From Glebionis coronaria (taxonomy: Eukaryota > Streptophyta > Magnoliopsida > Asterales > Asteraceae): a stretch of DNA of 64,000 nt. The first letter of the stretch is position 1. Each line of letters begins with the position of its first letter. This document shows positions 1-9,726 of this stretch, piece by piece. Location: contig CM046878.1 of the NCBI GenBank assembly GCA_025667525.1, positions 400,451,275 through 400,515,274 on the forward strand, in the 5' to 3' direction. The notes beneath the pieces are model-generated. The model searched no databases. It saw nothing but the letters and a program-made list of their open reading frames with translations, and was not told where the DNA came from. A program made the translations under genes and the position numbers.

Positions 1-1970
1 GTACACAAAAATGGTCGTCCTAAAATTATAGGTGCACGAGGATTCGGCTCATAATCAATGATAGCAAAATCGGCTAGGTAAACGAACTCCCCCACTTTAA
101 CAATGACATTTTCCGCTATACCAACCAGTCGAGTGGTGGTGCCATTAGCAAGCTCAATGATCATTCGAGTGGGCATAAGTCGCAAATAGTCAAGAGTTTT
201 CCAAATGGCTAGGGGAATAACGTTAATACTAGCTCCTAGATCGACTAGAGCTTTGCATTCCCCAAGCTCATCGAAAACACAAGGTATCAAGAAGTGACCC
301 GGATCATTATATTTCTTAGGAAAGAGATCAATGAAATCCGAGGTACTAATCACATTTAAAGTAGCCTTGGTGACATTCCAAAAGGTTTCTTTAGGTGGCA
401 CATAAAGCTCAAGCTTCCTTTCTAAATTATCATAAGCGGTGATAGCCTTAAGCTCTCCCCTCGGGTTAGGTATGGTATTACTAGGTAAGAAATCCGAAGA
501 AGATGACGGTTTAGACATAAATCCCTCAAACATCGAAAGCAATTTATTGTGACCTTGTTCCAAATTTTGTTGCATACGATTTTGACTTTGCTCTAAATTT
601 TGTTGCAAATGATTTTGACCTTGCTCGAACATTTGCTCAAATCTTTGTTCCATTCTTTGTTGATTAAGCTCAATCTTGTTATTTTGCCCCTTTAGTGTAT
701 TTTGAAACTCATTTTTCAAAGTTGCCATTTGTCCTTGAATATTATTTTGCAAAGCTTTCATATTTTCCTCATTTGACTTCATGTAACTTGACAAATCATT
801 TTGATTATTCCCTTGAAAACCTTGATTGTTTTGATTAGCATTAAACCCATTTGCTTGATTAAAATTCCCTTGGTTACCACGGTTAAAATTATTCCCATTG
901 TTTCCATTGTTGTACCTATTTTGAACCGGTGGAAAACCCGGTGGAGCAACATGATTTTGACGAGGAACTTGACCGTTGGAGCCATAAGTTCCCGTCGCGG
1001 CAAAAGCACTAGCTTGATCAAACCCCGCGTTTAAACAAGCATAATTAGGATGTGCTCCACCACATGATACACAAACATTCCCAAACATATTAATCGATCC
1101 ATGAGGATTCTTCCTAATCTCACTCAACAAAGTCGCAAATCCACTATCAATCTTAGAGTCCAATCTAGCAATCTCGTGATTAGATGAATTCACATTGGAA
1201 ACAACCGGTGTGTTTCGTGAATATTGTGCCCTAGACTTATCCTCAATTATTCTCCACGCGTCTCTCGGTGTTTTTCTTAAAAGATTACCACCCGCGGTGG
1301 CATTTAAATAATCTTGTTCAATCATATTAAGCCCATTATAAAAATTATTTATTTGATGCAATTCCGAGAAACCGTGGTGTGGACATTGTCTTAACAAATC
1401 TTTAAATCTCTCCCAAGCAACCCCAAACGATTCATGCACTTTTTGTTCTAATCTAGTGATCTCATTCTTAAAGTGTGTTGTCTTAGAAGGTGGAAAGAAA
1501 TAATTCATAAATTTTGACACTAAATCATCCCATGTTAAGATCGAACTCGGTGGTTCTTTCTCATACCAAAGCTTAGCATTACCCTCGAGCGAGTACGGAA
1601 AAAGCATGAGCTTAATCACGTCATTCGGCACATCTCTAAACTTGAGAGTCGATGTAATTCGATTAAAATTCCAAATGTGAGAATGCGGGTTATCGGTCTC
1701 ATTGCCACGAAATTGGTCGGCACGAATGAGCGATAAAAGACCCGTCTTAATCTCAAAATGATCCGCCAAAATAGCCGGCACAACGATTGCTTCCCCATAC
1801 CCTTCGGTGGGTGCACGGAGCAATTCCTCCATTGTTCGGTTATAGGCCATCTCTACAACAATAGGTGGAAGCTCGGGTTCCACTATTCGTTGTTGACGAT
1901 TTCTATTTCTACGAGGAATATTTTCAAGCCTATTAAAATCTATCACAAGTCGAGAAGAACGTAATTGCAT
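1..1970 (-). CDS. Athila-like Ty3/gypsy gag-protease ORF of element A, open at the left window edge
   Basis: Reading the minus strand from the ATG at 1968-1970, I find no stop codon down to base 1, about 656 codons, so the frame leaves the window. The N-terminal part is a basic leader followed by a retrotransposon gag domain (MEELLRAPTEGYGEA near 1850, then the FFPPSKTTHF and CPHHGFSELHQI blocks). A zinc-knuckle-like C-x2-C-x3-H-x4-C (CVSCGGAHPNYAC) follows near 1075-1030, then an Asn/Gln-rich tract and a coiled-coil rich in Gln and Glu. The last 130 or so codons hold the retropepsin motif LVDLGASINVIPLA (about 210-255) and PIILGRPF close to the edge. Unlike element B, gag and protease here form one unbroken frame. 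The proline-rich gag/protease spacer seen in B is missing, probably an in-frame deletion. It makes the particle protein and protease of a retrotransposon; RT and integrase would lie left of the window. Confidence 0.88.
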   Translation of the reverse strand, partial: MQLRSSRLVIDFNRLENIPRRNRNRQQRIVEPELPPIVVEMAYNRTMEELLRAPTEGYGEAIVVPAILADHFEIKTGLLSLIRADQFRGNETDNPHSHIWNFNRITSTLKFRDVPNDVIKLMLFPYSLEGNAKLWYEKEPPSSILTWDDLVSKFMNYFFPPSKTTHFKNEITRLEQKVHESFGVAWERFKDLLRQCPHHGFSELHQINNFYNGLNMIEQDYLNATAGGNLLRKTPRDAWRIIEDKSRAQYSRNTPVVSNVNSSNHEIARLDSKIDSGFATLLSEIRKNPHGSINMFGNVCVSCGGAHPNYACLNAGFDQASAFAATGTYGSNGQVPRQNHVAPPGFPPVQNRYNNGNNGNNFNRGNQGNFNQANGFNANQNNQGFQGNNQNDLSSYMKSNEENMKALQNNIQGQMATLKNEFQNTLKGQNNKIELNQQRMEQRFEQMFEQGQNHLQQNLEQSQNRMQQNLEQGHNKLLSMFEGFMSKPSSSSDFLPSNTIPNPRGELKAITAYDNLERKLELYVPPKETFWNVTKATLNVISTSDFIDLFPKKYNDPGHFLIPCVFDELGECKALVDLGASINVIPLAIWKTLDYLRLMPTRMIIELANGTTTRLVGIAENVIVKVGEFVYLADFAIIDYEPNPRAPIILGRPFLC

Positions 1971-2623
1971 ACACAACAAAGACGAGAATTTAGAGGATTG
2001 AAGAAAAGAAATTAGACAAGAAGAAGATTATTTTTGGTATTTTATTTGGTATTGCTCAATAAAAAATGATCGATAAAAAACAAGGAATAAGGATAACTAC
2101 TATGGAAGTAAATTACCCTCGGTCGACTTTGAAACGATAGGTGAAAACCTAAACGTCTCGAGGTTCAATAAGTAAAGAACAAAAAAAATAATATTTATTA
2201 CTAATTGAGTCGGCAAACCAATAATAGGTTGTCCCTCTCAATATACGTACAAGCAAGCGGGGAAACGAGGTGGCACAAAACACTTAAAAACCTTTATCCT
2301 TAGACGGCCTTTTATAGCACGTCGCCTTATACCCACCTTATAGTTTGTATAAATCGAGTTCAAACTTCTTATTAGTATTTATCTATTTTTCCTTTATTTT
2401 TGTTTTGGATTCGAACACAATAGCTAGGTGATGAAATCCCAACTAAGGTCTTATTTGAAAGATATGTAAATTTATTGTGCTACGTAATACAATATATTAT
2501 TCACAAAAAACGAGAAAAACGATACATACTATATAATAGAAAAATAACAAAACTTTCCGAGGACGGAAAGGGTCTTCAAATCAACGATCAACAAATCTCC
2601 ACAAAGACGAATCGTACACAAGA
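1971..2623 (-). other. untranslated leader of element A
   Basis: This stretch lies between the tRNA-Asp primer site and the gag start of element A on the minus strand. I see no coding sequence in it. It has the same position and length (about 650 bases) as the leader of element B at 52800-53532. Confidence 0.7.
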
Positions 2624-2641
2624 TCCCCGGCAGCGGCGCCA
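2624..2641 (-). other. primer binding site of element A (tRNA-Asp type)
   Basis: On the minus strand this reads TGGCGCCGCTGCCGGGGA, complementary to the 3' end of plant tRNA-Asp apart from about one base. The identical motif sits at 52782-52799 in element B. It lies 7 bases inside the LTR edge at 2649. This primer type is known for Athila-lineage gypsy elements. Confidence 0.88.
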
Positions 2642-3125
2642 AAATTTTTGATGTATCGTGGATAGTATAGTGATAATTTGGATACGTTATAGGGTAAATT
2701 AGAAAATTACCTTTAGGAAAAAGTAATAGACTAATAATACCAATGACGAATTCAATTAAACACGCGAGTGAGTCGAGTTCGTTTTACACGAAGATCTTAT
2801 GAATTTGAGACGTTTTGCTTTGATTTGGACAATCGATTTGAATTGGTTTTCGGTTTTTAAACTACAATTAAAATGTACAAATTTTAAGCTATTTAAAATA
2901 ATCCTAAAGTGCATGAATCGTAAACCACGCCTATTTTAAAATTCTACAAATAATTAATATTTAAAAATAAAACTAATTAAAAATTTAAACTAATTAAAAA
3001 TCTATAAAAATATAATCTATTTAAAAATTATAACTTTTAATCTATTTAAAAATCTAATTAATCTTTTTTAAAACTAATTTACCTTATTTAAAAATACTTT
3101 AAACAAATCTAAATTAAAAACTATA

Positions 3126-3719
3126 TGTTGGGAATAAAATTGACCAAGTCCCTAGACGCTGACAAGAGGAACTTGGACGCTGACAAGAGTAAACAGGGCG
3201 TTGACAGATGAGACGCTGATAAGAATTATCAAGACGCTGACGAGAAGAATCTTAACATAAAGACAAGGACTAAATCTGTCAATGATGAATTCTTCAAGCT
3301 GGTGGACAAAATATTAAGATAAGAATTCAGAATATATTCTTAATGTTTAAAAAGATTTAGTCAATATTTTATTTGAGTATGTTTATCTTGTGTCTCTTCC
3401 TAAAATAGTTGATCTTAGCTTTTTGTACAAGGCTCCTTAAACCTATAAAAGGAGGCCTTAGGGTTAGACATAAGACACATCTCACATACATCTTTTTCAC
3501 ACACCTCTTCCACATATCTCATAACACTTTCATTGTAATCATTCATTGATATTATTAATCAAAGTGAAAGTTTCCTTTACTTTGTTTTGTTCGTTGTTCT
3601 AAGTGTTAAATTCCGCATAACACTTAGATTACTTCATACATATCAAAAGTTTCTCTACGTGTATTACTTGATTCAATCTCGTATACACAAGCTTAATCGA
3701 TCTAAGTTTGGGATCAACA
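3126..3719 (+). repeat. copia LTR, forward copy (594 bases)
   Basis: It begins TGTTGGGAATAAAATTGACC and ends GGATCAACA just before the primer site. Its first 200 bases carry five spaced copies of a CGCTGACAAG-like motif. A TATA box is at 3442-3452, and polyadenylation-type AT-rich DNA follows. Its first 236 bases recur in inverted orientation at 5401-5643 with about two mismatches. Confidence 0.88.
3442..3452 (+). promoter_or_regulatory. TATA box of the forward copia LTR
   Basis: CCTATAAAAGG lies about 320 bases into the LTR, a normal place for the U3/R promoter of a copia element. Confidence 0.65.
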
Positions 3720-3721
3720 AG

Positions 3722-3733
3722 TGGTATCAGAGC
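3722..3733 (+). other. primer binding site, initiator tRNA-Met type, forward copia part
   Basis: TGGTATCAGAGC, two bases after the LTR end, is the standard plant copia primer site complementary to initiator tRNA-Met. Confidence 0.93.
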
Positions 3734-3837
3734 TTGTTGAGGAACTTTTGATCTTTGAAGAACACCAGAACGATACACGAACACCAAAACCCTAATTTTC
3801 TCAGAAACCCTAAAAACACCAAAACCCTAACAACATC

Positions 3838-5391
3838 ATGTCTGAAGCAATAACCACCTCCAATTCACCCTTACCAAACATCAGGATTCCCATGCTTGAT
3901 GCAACCAACTTTGACTTATGGAAGTTCAACTTTGAACAATATCTGGGGATCTATGACTATACACTCTGGGAGATTATTGAATATGGAAACTCATTCAATA
4001 AGGCTCAAAAGATTCTTGATGCCATTACTCAAAGATCAGCTGTTGAAGGATGCCCTGATGAAGATAAGAAAGAAAAACCTGGAGATGGTAGAGCTATAGG
4101 TGCTGAAGATATTGCAAAGAAAAGGGTTGACATGAAAGCCCTAAATATTCTGAAAGTCTCCTTGGGACAAGAAAACCAGCACAAATATAGAGGCTATGAA
4201 TCTGCTAAGGATCTTTAGGAAGCACTTGAAGTTGCATATGGTGGCAATGCAGATACTAAGGAAGAAAAGAAAAAGCAACTTCTGCATGATTATGCTGTCT
4301 TCAAAGCTCAACCCAATGAGAAACTGAGTAGTGTGAGAAGCAGATTGCTTGACATCACAAGCAAGTTGTCCTTCATGGGGACACAAGTTGGTGATGTTGA
4401 CACCAATGCTACCTTTCTTAAAAGTCTTGGTGAGGCATGGAAGATTGAGGCAAGATCTATTCTTGCCAATAATACTTACAAGAGCTCCTCGTTTGATGAC
4501 ATCTACAACAAACTAAGACTATTGGAAGATGAAACTCTTTCAGCACATGGAAGCAAACCTAGCACCAGCAACATGGCCTTCTTCTCTCATAGTGAAGGTC
4601 AATTCAATCAGAAGGACTCTTTTTTGCATCCAGTTACTGGATCATCATTTGTCAGCGCTGGAACAAGTCCTGTCAACGTCTCTTTTTCAGACGCTGACAC
4701 ATTCATGAATGACTCCCCAAGAGTTAAACCTGCTGGTTTGGATTTGGATACTGTGTGTGCTTACATTGCTTCTTTGCCCAATGGTTCAGTGATTACATAT
4801 GAGGACCTTGAGCAGATAAGTGATGAGCACTTGGAAGAGATGGACATCAAGTGGAACATGGCTCTTGCTAGTATAAGAGCAAATAGGTGGAATAGAAGGT
4901 TCAAGAAGAAGATGACCTTCAATGCTAAAGACACTGCTGGATTTGATAAATCCAAAGTTGAATGCTACAACTGTCATCGTATGGGGCACTTCATGAGGGA
5001 ATGCAGATCTCCTAGAAGATCTGATGCTGGTAAACCCTCAAGTCAGGTTGTTAAAGCTCAAGATTCCAAATCCATGGTTGCAGTTCAAGGAATTGATGGT
5101 ACTAGATGGGATTGGAGCTATCTGGCTAAGAATGCTGAAGAGGACAAAGCTTTGGTTGCTGACATTGAAGAAGAAGAGCATGTTGAATATGCTCTCATGG
5201 CACACTCCTCCTCTTCATCTGATAATGAGGTATATGATGATGCTTTTTGTAGCAAAGGTTGTAGGTTAAACACTGATAGACTTAACAAATAGGTGTTAAA
5301 ACTAAAAGATGACATGAGCACTGAAAGGTGTAAATTGTCCAATTACCAACTAGCTCTTACTGAAACTGAGAAAACGTGTTTTGAACATGGC
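3838..5391 (+). pseudogene. Ty1/copia gag, N-terminal two thirds, with two in-frame stops and a chimeric end
   Basis: The ATG at 3838 opens a copia gag (early motif LDATNFDLWKFNFEQYLG). TAG at 4216-4218 interrupts it, but the same frame continues from there through the standard gag region, including the TKEEKKKQLL and LSSVRSRLLD segments. A CCHC zinc knuckle, CYNCHRMGHFMREC, lies at about 4963-5004, followed by an acidic tail with LMAHSSSSSDNE. A second TAG is at 5290-5292. The frame then continues (KLKDDMSTERCKLSNYQ) until about 5391, where the inverted LTR fragment begins. The homologous continuation is found on the other strand at 8757-7447. It would make the nucleocapsid of a copia particle, but cannot as it stands. 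The stops may have accumulated after insertion. Confidence 0.85.
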
Positions 5392-5400
5392 TGTTTACAT

Positions 5401-5643
5401 TATATTGACTAAATCTTTTTAAACATTAAGAATATATTCTGAACTCTTATCTTCATATTTTGTCCACCAGCTTGAAGAATTCATCATTGACAGATTTAGT
5501 CCTTGTCTTTATGTTAAGATTCTTCTCGTCAGCGTCTTGATAATTCTTATCAGCGTCTCATCTGTCAACGCCCTGTTTACTCTTGTCAGCGTCCAAGTTC
5601 CTCTTGTCAGCGTCTAGGGACTTGGTCAATTTTATTCCCAACA
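5401..5643 (-). repeat. inverted first 243 bases of the copia LTR (truncated 3' LTR)
   Basis: Reverse-complemented, this matches 3126 to about 3362 with only about two mismatches (AATATTAAG against AATATGAAG, and GAATTC against GAGTTC). Identity stops after TCAATAT, exactly where it is fused to the forward gag. It is preceded on the minus strand by a polypurine tract at 5644-5660, so it is the start of a 3' LTR and not a random inversion. Confidence 0.88.
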
Positions 5644-5660
5644 ATCCTCCCCTAAACTTG
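5644..5660 (-). other. polypurine tract of the minus-strand copia part
   Basis: On the minus strand CAAGTTTAGGGGAGGAT directly abuts the TGTTGGG start of the truncated 3' LTR. This is the usual plus-strand primer position. Confidence 0.8.
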
Positions 5661-7080
5661 ATATCTACTCTAGTAATCAAGTTTCTGAATAAAATAAAAC
5701 ATACAGAGAGGATTCTTACAAACATACTTATCCCTGAATTTGAGTAATAATAAATCTCGAAAAGTCAATCACTCAAATCACTTGTATAGTCAGCCTTCAC
5801 TTGGTCTTAATCATCTTCAACACCTGTAGAGTCTTTGGAGCTTTCTTTATTACTTTTGTCACTCAAATTCGATTGCTCCTCCCCTTTTTAAGACTCCTCT
5901 CCAAGATCAATATACAAGGACGGAACCAAGAACATCCTCCTTGCATCAGCTTCCAAAACAACAAGTCTAGCAGTTCAAAACTGTGATCCTTGACAATTTG
6001 TACCATTTCTGTATTATGCTTTTACAAGCTAATACAGATTTTCGTCAATTCCATTCATGTCAAAGGTTTCATACTGTCCTCATCCACATTCGGGAAATGA
6101 ATCCTCAATGTTGATTCATAGGACATGGGGATGGACTTACTGATGATAAGACTGACTTGACCTGCATTAAAGCTAGTGCCAATAGTCTCAGCCATCTCCA
6201 TAACACTATACACCCTTGTGAAAGTGATCTCTACTGCTACTAGATATCAATCACTAGGAAAAACATCTCAATGATCATTAGGCTTCTAGATATCCAAAAA
6301 TTTGAAAAATGTAAGGGTGATGAAATGTTTTGGGTCTATAAATCAGTTTAGAAATGACACCAACTGAGATGAAATAGCATAAAATAGACTTGAGAATGTA
6401 GAAAACTTTAGTTAGAACATAGACAAAGGTAATAATCCTAAGGAAATTAACTAGACTCTAATAAGCAAGAGTGACAAACACTGTTCATGCATACACTCAT
6501 GCAAAAGCATGATAGACACACATGAACTCTAGAGTCCTTTGTTCACAAATGCCCCAAAGAGAATGTTAACTCATATAAAACCTTTGCAACTGCCCAAGTA
6601 AGCCCAAAAATATATCTAACCCAAGTCACCCATACGACCACACCCAATTCTAGGTCAAAAGTCTTGGTAGCACGCATGTTTAAATAAAAACGTGAATGCT
6701 ACAGTGCCTCGAGGTTTAGAAATTTCAACAATTCCATAAGGAAAAGTCTTAACTATTTCTAACCCCCACTCACCAGTGGACACAATCTAGAATTGTGATA
6801 AGAGCATTCTAAGAATACCCAAAAACCTAGAGGTTTACCTCCCCTTAACAGAAGCATACAAATCATTATATGTGAAGAAGCAAAATTTTATCTCAAGATA
6901 AGAATGTAAACATTCCAACCATCATAAATAAAAGTTTGCAACTCTGTATCCATCCAAATGTAGCTCCACTTTCCTGCATAGTTAGACAAAAACCACAAAA
7001 ACACACACCAACAGAGGCTACCCTATCCCATGATAATGGGTAGAGATAACATGTCAGTGGATAAAAATAATATTAGTGGA
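5661..7080 (-). other. 3' untranslated part of the minus-strand copia element; no pol genes
   Basis: Between the protease motif and the polypurine tract I see no integrase, RT or RNase H motif in any frame. Only short frames with many stops occur. The element has therefore lost its whole polymerase section, as in a large retrotransposon derivative (LARD). Confidence 0.65.
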
Positions 7081-7089
7081 AAGACCAAC

Positions 7090-8757
7090 AATGCATGTTC
7101 CTTGAGCATCCACTATCCCAATATCCTTGATCATTAACCTGCTTTTGAATAGGCTGCTCAAAAAGAAAACAAATTAGTTTTCTTTGGAGATCCAAGCCTT
7201 ATCAGACTTGGATCTGTCTAGTTGTTCAACTAGAGTGGTATTATTCTTTACCATAAATGCCTGTTCATCCCTTTGTGACCTAAGCACCCAATTTTTTCCA
7301 ATGATACTAGTAATGACCTTCTCAATATATTTAAATCTATTGCAAGTCATTGAAATACCATTAAAACTAGAGTTTTGCTCTTGTTTAGGTTTCCAAGTTA
7401 TGTGGGATGATGCCCTAGACCCTTGACCCTTACTAACCAAGTATCTTTATTTATATGGTCTAAAATAAGGTCTCATACCAAATTTGGAGCTGTCAACGTT
7501 GCATTTGTTCCTGTCAGCGCTGAATTTATTGCTGTCAGCGCTGAATTTGTTCCTGTCAGCGCTGAATTTTTTCTTGTCAGCGCTGAATTTGTTCTTGTCA
7601 GTGCCCAAATTAGGGTTTGCTACAGGAACATACTGTCTGTTTGACCAAGTGTTGGTCTTTTGAAAGGGCCTCTGTCCATGGGTATTAGCTGCCTTAGAGA
7701 AGAAAGGAGTTGGTCTAGTAGCCTGTGGTCTAGTGTGGACAAAAGGTCTATGATTGACATTGGATGACCTATTGCCAGCGAATGAATTGTGTCCACTGAC
7801 ACAATTATAAGCCAAATGAGAAAAGCTCCCACATGTATAACAAGCCTTTTTAGACACAAACTTAGGCTTAGACTTGTAAAACCCTGTCCCATTAATACTT
7901 TCTTGGCTTTTGAGTGACCTAGGTTTCCTATACATTTCAGCATATTTAACACTAGGTTGTTTCTTAATTGGGGAGCCAAGATTAACAGCTTTTCTAGTGA
8001 TGGGATTGGTTACAGTGATAGGTTTAGATACTACTGGACTCTCAATGGGTGTAGGCACGAATGGACTCTCACTAAGCATCCCACCCTTAACAAACAAAGT
8101 GGGGTTAGCCTTCTTCCATTCTTCTAGGTCAGTAACCTTTTGTTGATATTCCTCAACTGGGGAAAGAACTCTAGGTGGAGGAATAAATTCCTCTTCTTGG
8201 AGTTCTGGAATACCAGTACAAGAGAGATCCTTTCTATGGACACCATAGAAGTCCCCAGCAGGTGGTGGAACGACAACATATTCTTTCAACCCAATCCCAG
8301 ACATATCCTTAGAATCCCTTTATTTATTAACACATTCTCCTAGGGTTTGTGTGGCCTTATCAAATCTCTGAATTTTAAGACTCACATTGTCTTTATTCTT
8401 ATTAGCCTCATCTAACTTAGCTATTAAATCAACATTAACCCTATTCACGATATCGTTAATATCATTACTTTGATTTAACTCATGTTTTAAGATATTTATT
8501 TTATCTTTTAAATCAAACTCCATTTTCTTATACTCAGAAACAGTCTTTTCAGTTTGAACAAGTGCCACTTGATAATTAGATAACGTGCATCTTACGTCTG
8601 AAAGATCTGATTTTAATTTTAAAATCTCTTTATTAAATTTTTCAGTATTTATCCTACAAGAAGAGTCATCACATACCTCATTATTAGATGACGAAGATGA
8701 GTTGGAACTTGAAGTAGACTTCGCCTTGACTGAAAACATCATCAGATTCTTTTTCAC
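7090..8757 (-). pseudogene. Ty1/copia gag C-terminal half plus protease motif
   Basis: One minus-strand frame is readable from 8757 to 7174 with two in-frame stops (about 8320 and 7447). It starts within the Ser-rich, acidic segment homologous to the end of the forward gag (SSSSSNNEVCDDSSCRINTEKF), so the N-terminal half is missing. A long Lys/Asp coiled-coil region follows, then the second zinc knuckle CYTCGSFSHLAYNC near 7840-7800, then the FSADxNK repeats at 7491-7610. Further on, GYWDSGCSRNM (about 7090-7122) matches the copia aspartic protease active site, whose usual form is DSGCSRHMTG. Integrase and RT are absent. Together with the forward part it gives a gag split between two strands. 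Confidence 0.8.
7491..7610 (-). repeat. 24-base tandem repeat within copia gag coding for FSADxNK
   Basis: About five imperfect copies of a 24-base unit containing AGCGCTGACAAG on the minus strand translate as K-F-S-A-D-x-N/K-K. The same CGCTGACAAG core occurs repeatedly in the LTR of this family (3160-3245). Confidence 0.82.
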
Positions 8758-8824
8758 CTTCTTCCTTAGCCTGGTTCACCTCATGATATTGGATCTCGTT
8801 CTTCAAATCAAAGTTTCTCAACAA

Positions 8825-8836
8825 GCTCTGATACCA
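8825..8836 (-). other. primer binding site, initiator tRNA-Met type, minus-strand copia part
   Basis: On the minus strand TGGTATCAGAGC follows the LTR end TTCCACA by two bases. It is only about 70 bases upstream of the truncated gag frame, showing that the leader and gag N-terminal half are deleted. Confidence 0.92.
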
Positions 8837-8838
8837 CT

Positions 8839-9393
8839 TGTGGAAACCTTGGTTTCCGGATCTTTTAAGCTACTAGGAATGATCATTGTTCATATGATTA
8901 TACAATCAAAGCGGAATTAGAACAACAATCATTAACAAGGTGTTTAGGCACAAAACATGAATTAAAACAATAGGATTGTTCATTATATTAATAACAAACA
9001 ATCACTAGACGTGTATACATTGAATCCTACGTCTAGTCGACACACACTTTAGGTTTACATTGTGAATGAATTATATAAATAAAACCTATGACCCTTGGTT
9101 CCTTTTATAGTGTAAGGATTAGGGTTTACAAGAGATAAGAATGAATAAACAAGTAAATATTCTATTTAAATAAACTTATGCAGAATATCTTTTGCATGTT
9201 TATCTAAATAGAAGCTTCCATAAGCTTCTTTGTCAACGTTTTGTCAATGCTTGAATTGCATGTGACAATGCTTGAGCCATCAACGCCTAATTTCCTCTTG
9301 TTAACGCCCAAATTAGTCTTGACAACGCTTAGACAATAACTTCACGTTTTCTTCATTTTTGAGTTTCTGCCACATCAACTTTTTGACCCAACA
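8839..9393 (-). repeat. copia LTR, minus-strand copy (555 bases), a different subfamily from the left LTR
   Basis: It begins TGTTGGGTCAAAAAGTTGATG on the minus strand and ends GGTTTCCACA. It shares the terminal bases and a GCGTTGACAAG/GCGTTAACAAGAGG motif with the forward LTR but is otherwise clearly divergent. A minus-strand TATA (CTATAAAAGG) lies at 9101-9110. Confidence 0.82.
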
Positions 9394-9398
9394 CTATA
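9394..9398. repeat. right copy of the 5-bp target duplication CTATA of the copia chimera
   Basis: The left copy is at 3121-3125, immediately before TGTTGGG. The flanking LTR A sequence rejoins smoothly when the insertion and one copy are removed. Confidence 0.85.
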
Positions 9399-9650
9399 TT
9401 TATTTAAATCTAAAGTTAAAAAAATCTAATTAATAAAAATTTAAACTAATTAAACTTTTTAAATAAAAACATTTTTTTATTTTTTTATATATTTATTATT
9501 TTGATTTACTAAAATAAAATACTTTAATAAAAACATTTTTTTTTAAAGTTTACTTAAAATGAAATTAAAACGAATTAAAGTTTAATAATAGAAAATCTGC
9601 CAAGCTACAAAAACACTATATAAATTCACTAGCAGAGAGAAAAATCAAAA

Positions 9651-9726
9651 AGGGACTCAGCCCAGATGGTAAACACACTGGTCTTCTAGATGGGAGGTCT
9701 CGAGTTCGAACCCCACAAGAGTGACA
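9651..9726 (+). repeat. tRNA-like (SINE-head-like) segment inside LTR A, antisense to the LTR
   Basis: The segment has an A-box-like CTCAGCCCAGATGG and, about 45 bases on, a B-box-like GAGTTCGAACCCC, with a run of five T soon after. This is the layout of an internal RNA polymerase III promoter in tRNA genes and tRNA-derived SINEs. No full cloverleaf with a paired acceptor stem is evident, so I do not call a tRNA gene. Comparable segments occur in LTRs F and H in the same antisense orientation. Confidence 0.55.

Larger units (their letters stand above)
3126..9393. mobile_element. chimeric head-to-head Ty1/copia insertion with one shared target duplication
   Basis: The unit starts TGTTGGG at 3126 and ends CCCAACA at 9393, and is flanked on both sides by CTATA (3121-3125 and 9394-9398). 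The left part runs forward: LTR, primer site, gag N-terminal half. The right part runs on the minus strand: LTR, primer site, gag C-terminal half, protease motif, 3' untranslated part, polypurine tract and the first 243 bases of a 3' LTR, which is fused at about 5400 to the forward gag. Both outer ends are therefore U3 starts, whereas a normal element has U3 at one end and U5 at the other. No integrase, RT or RNase H is present, so it is non-autonomous. Confidence 0.85.

Noticed and set aside
7423..7644. Plus-strand ORF with VPVSAEF repeats
   Set aside because: It is the antisense of the FSADxNK repeat region of the copia gag on the minus strand.
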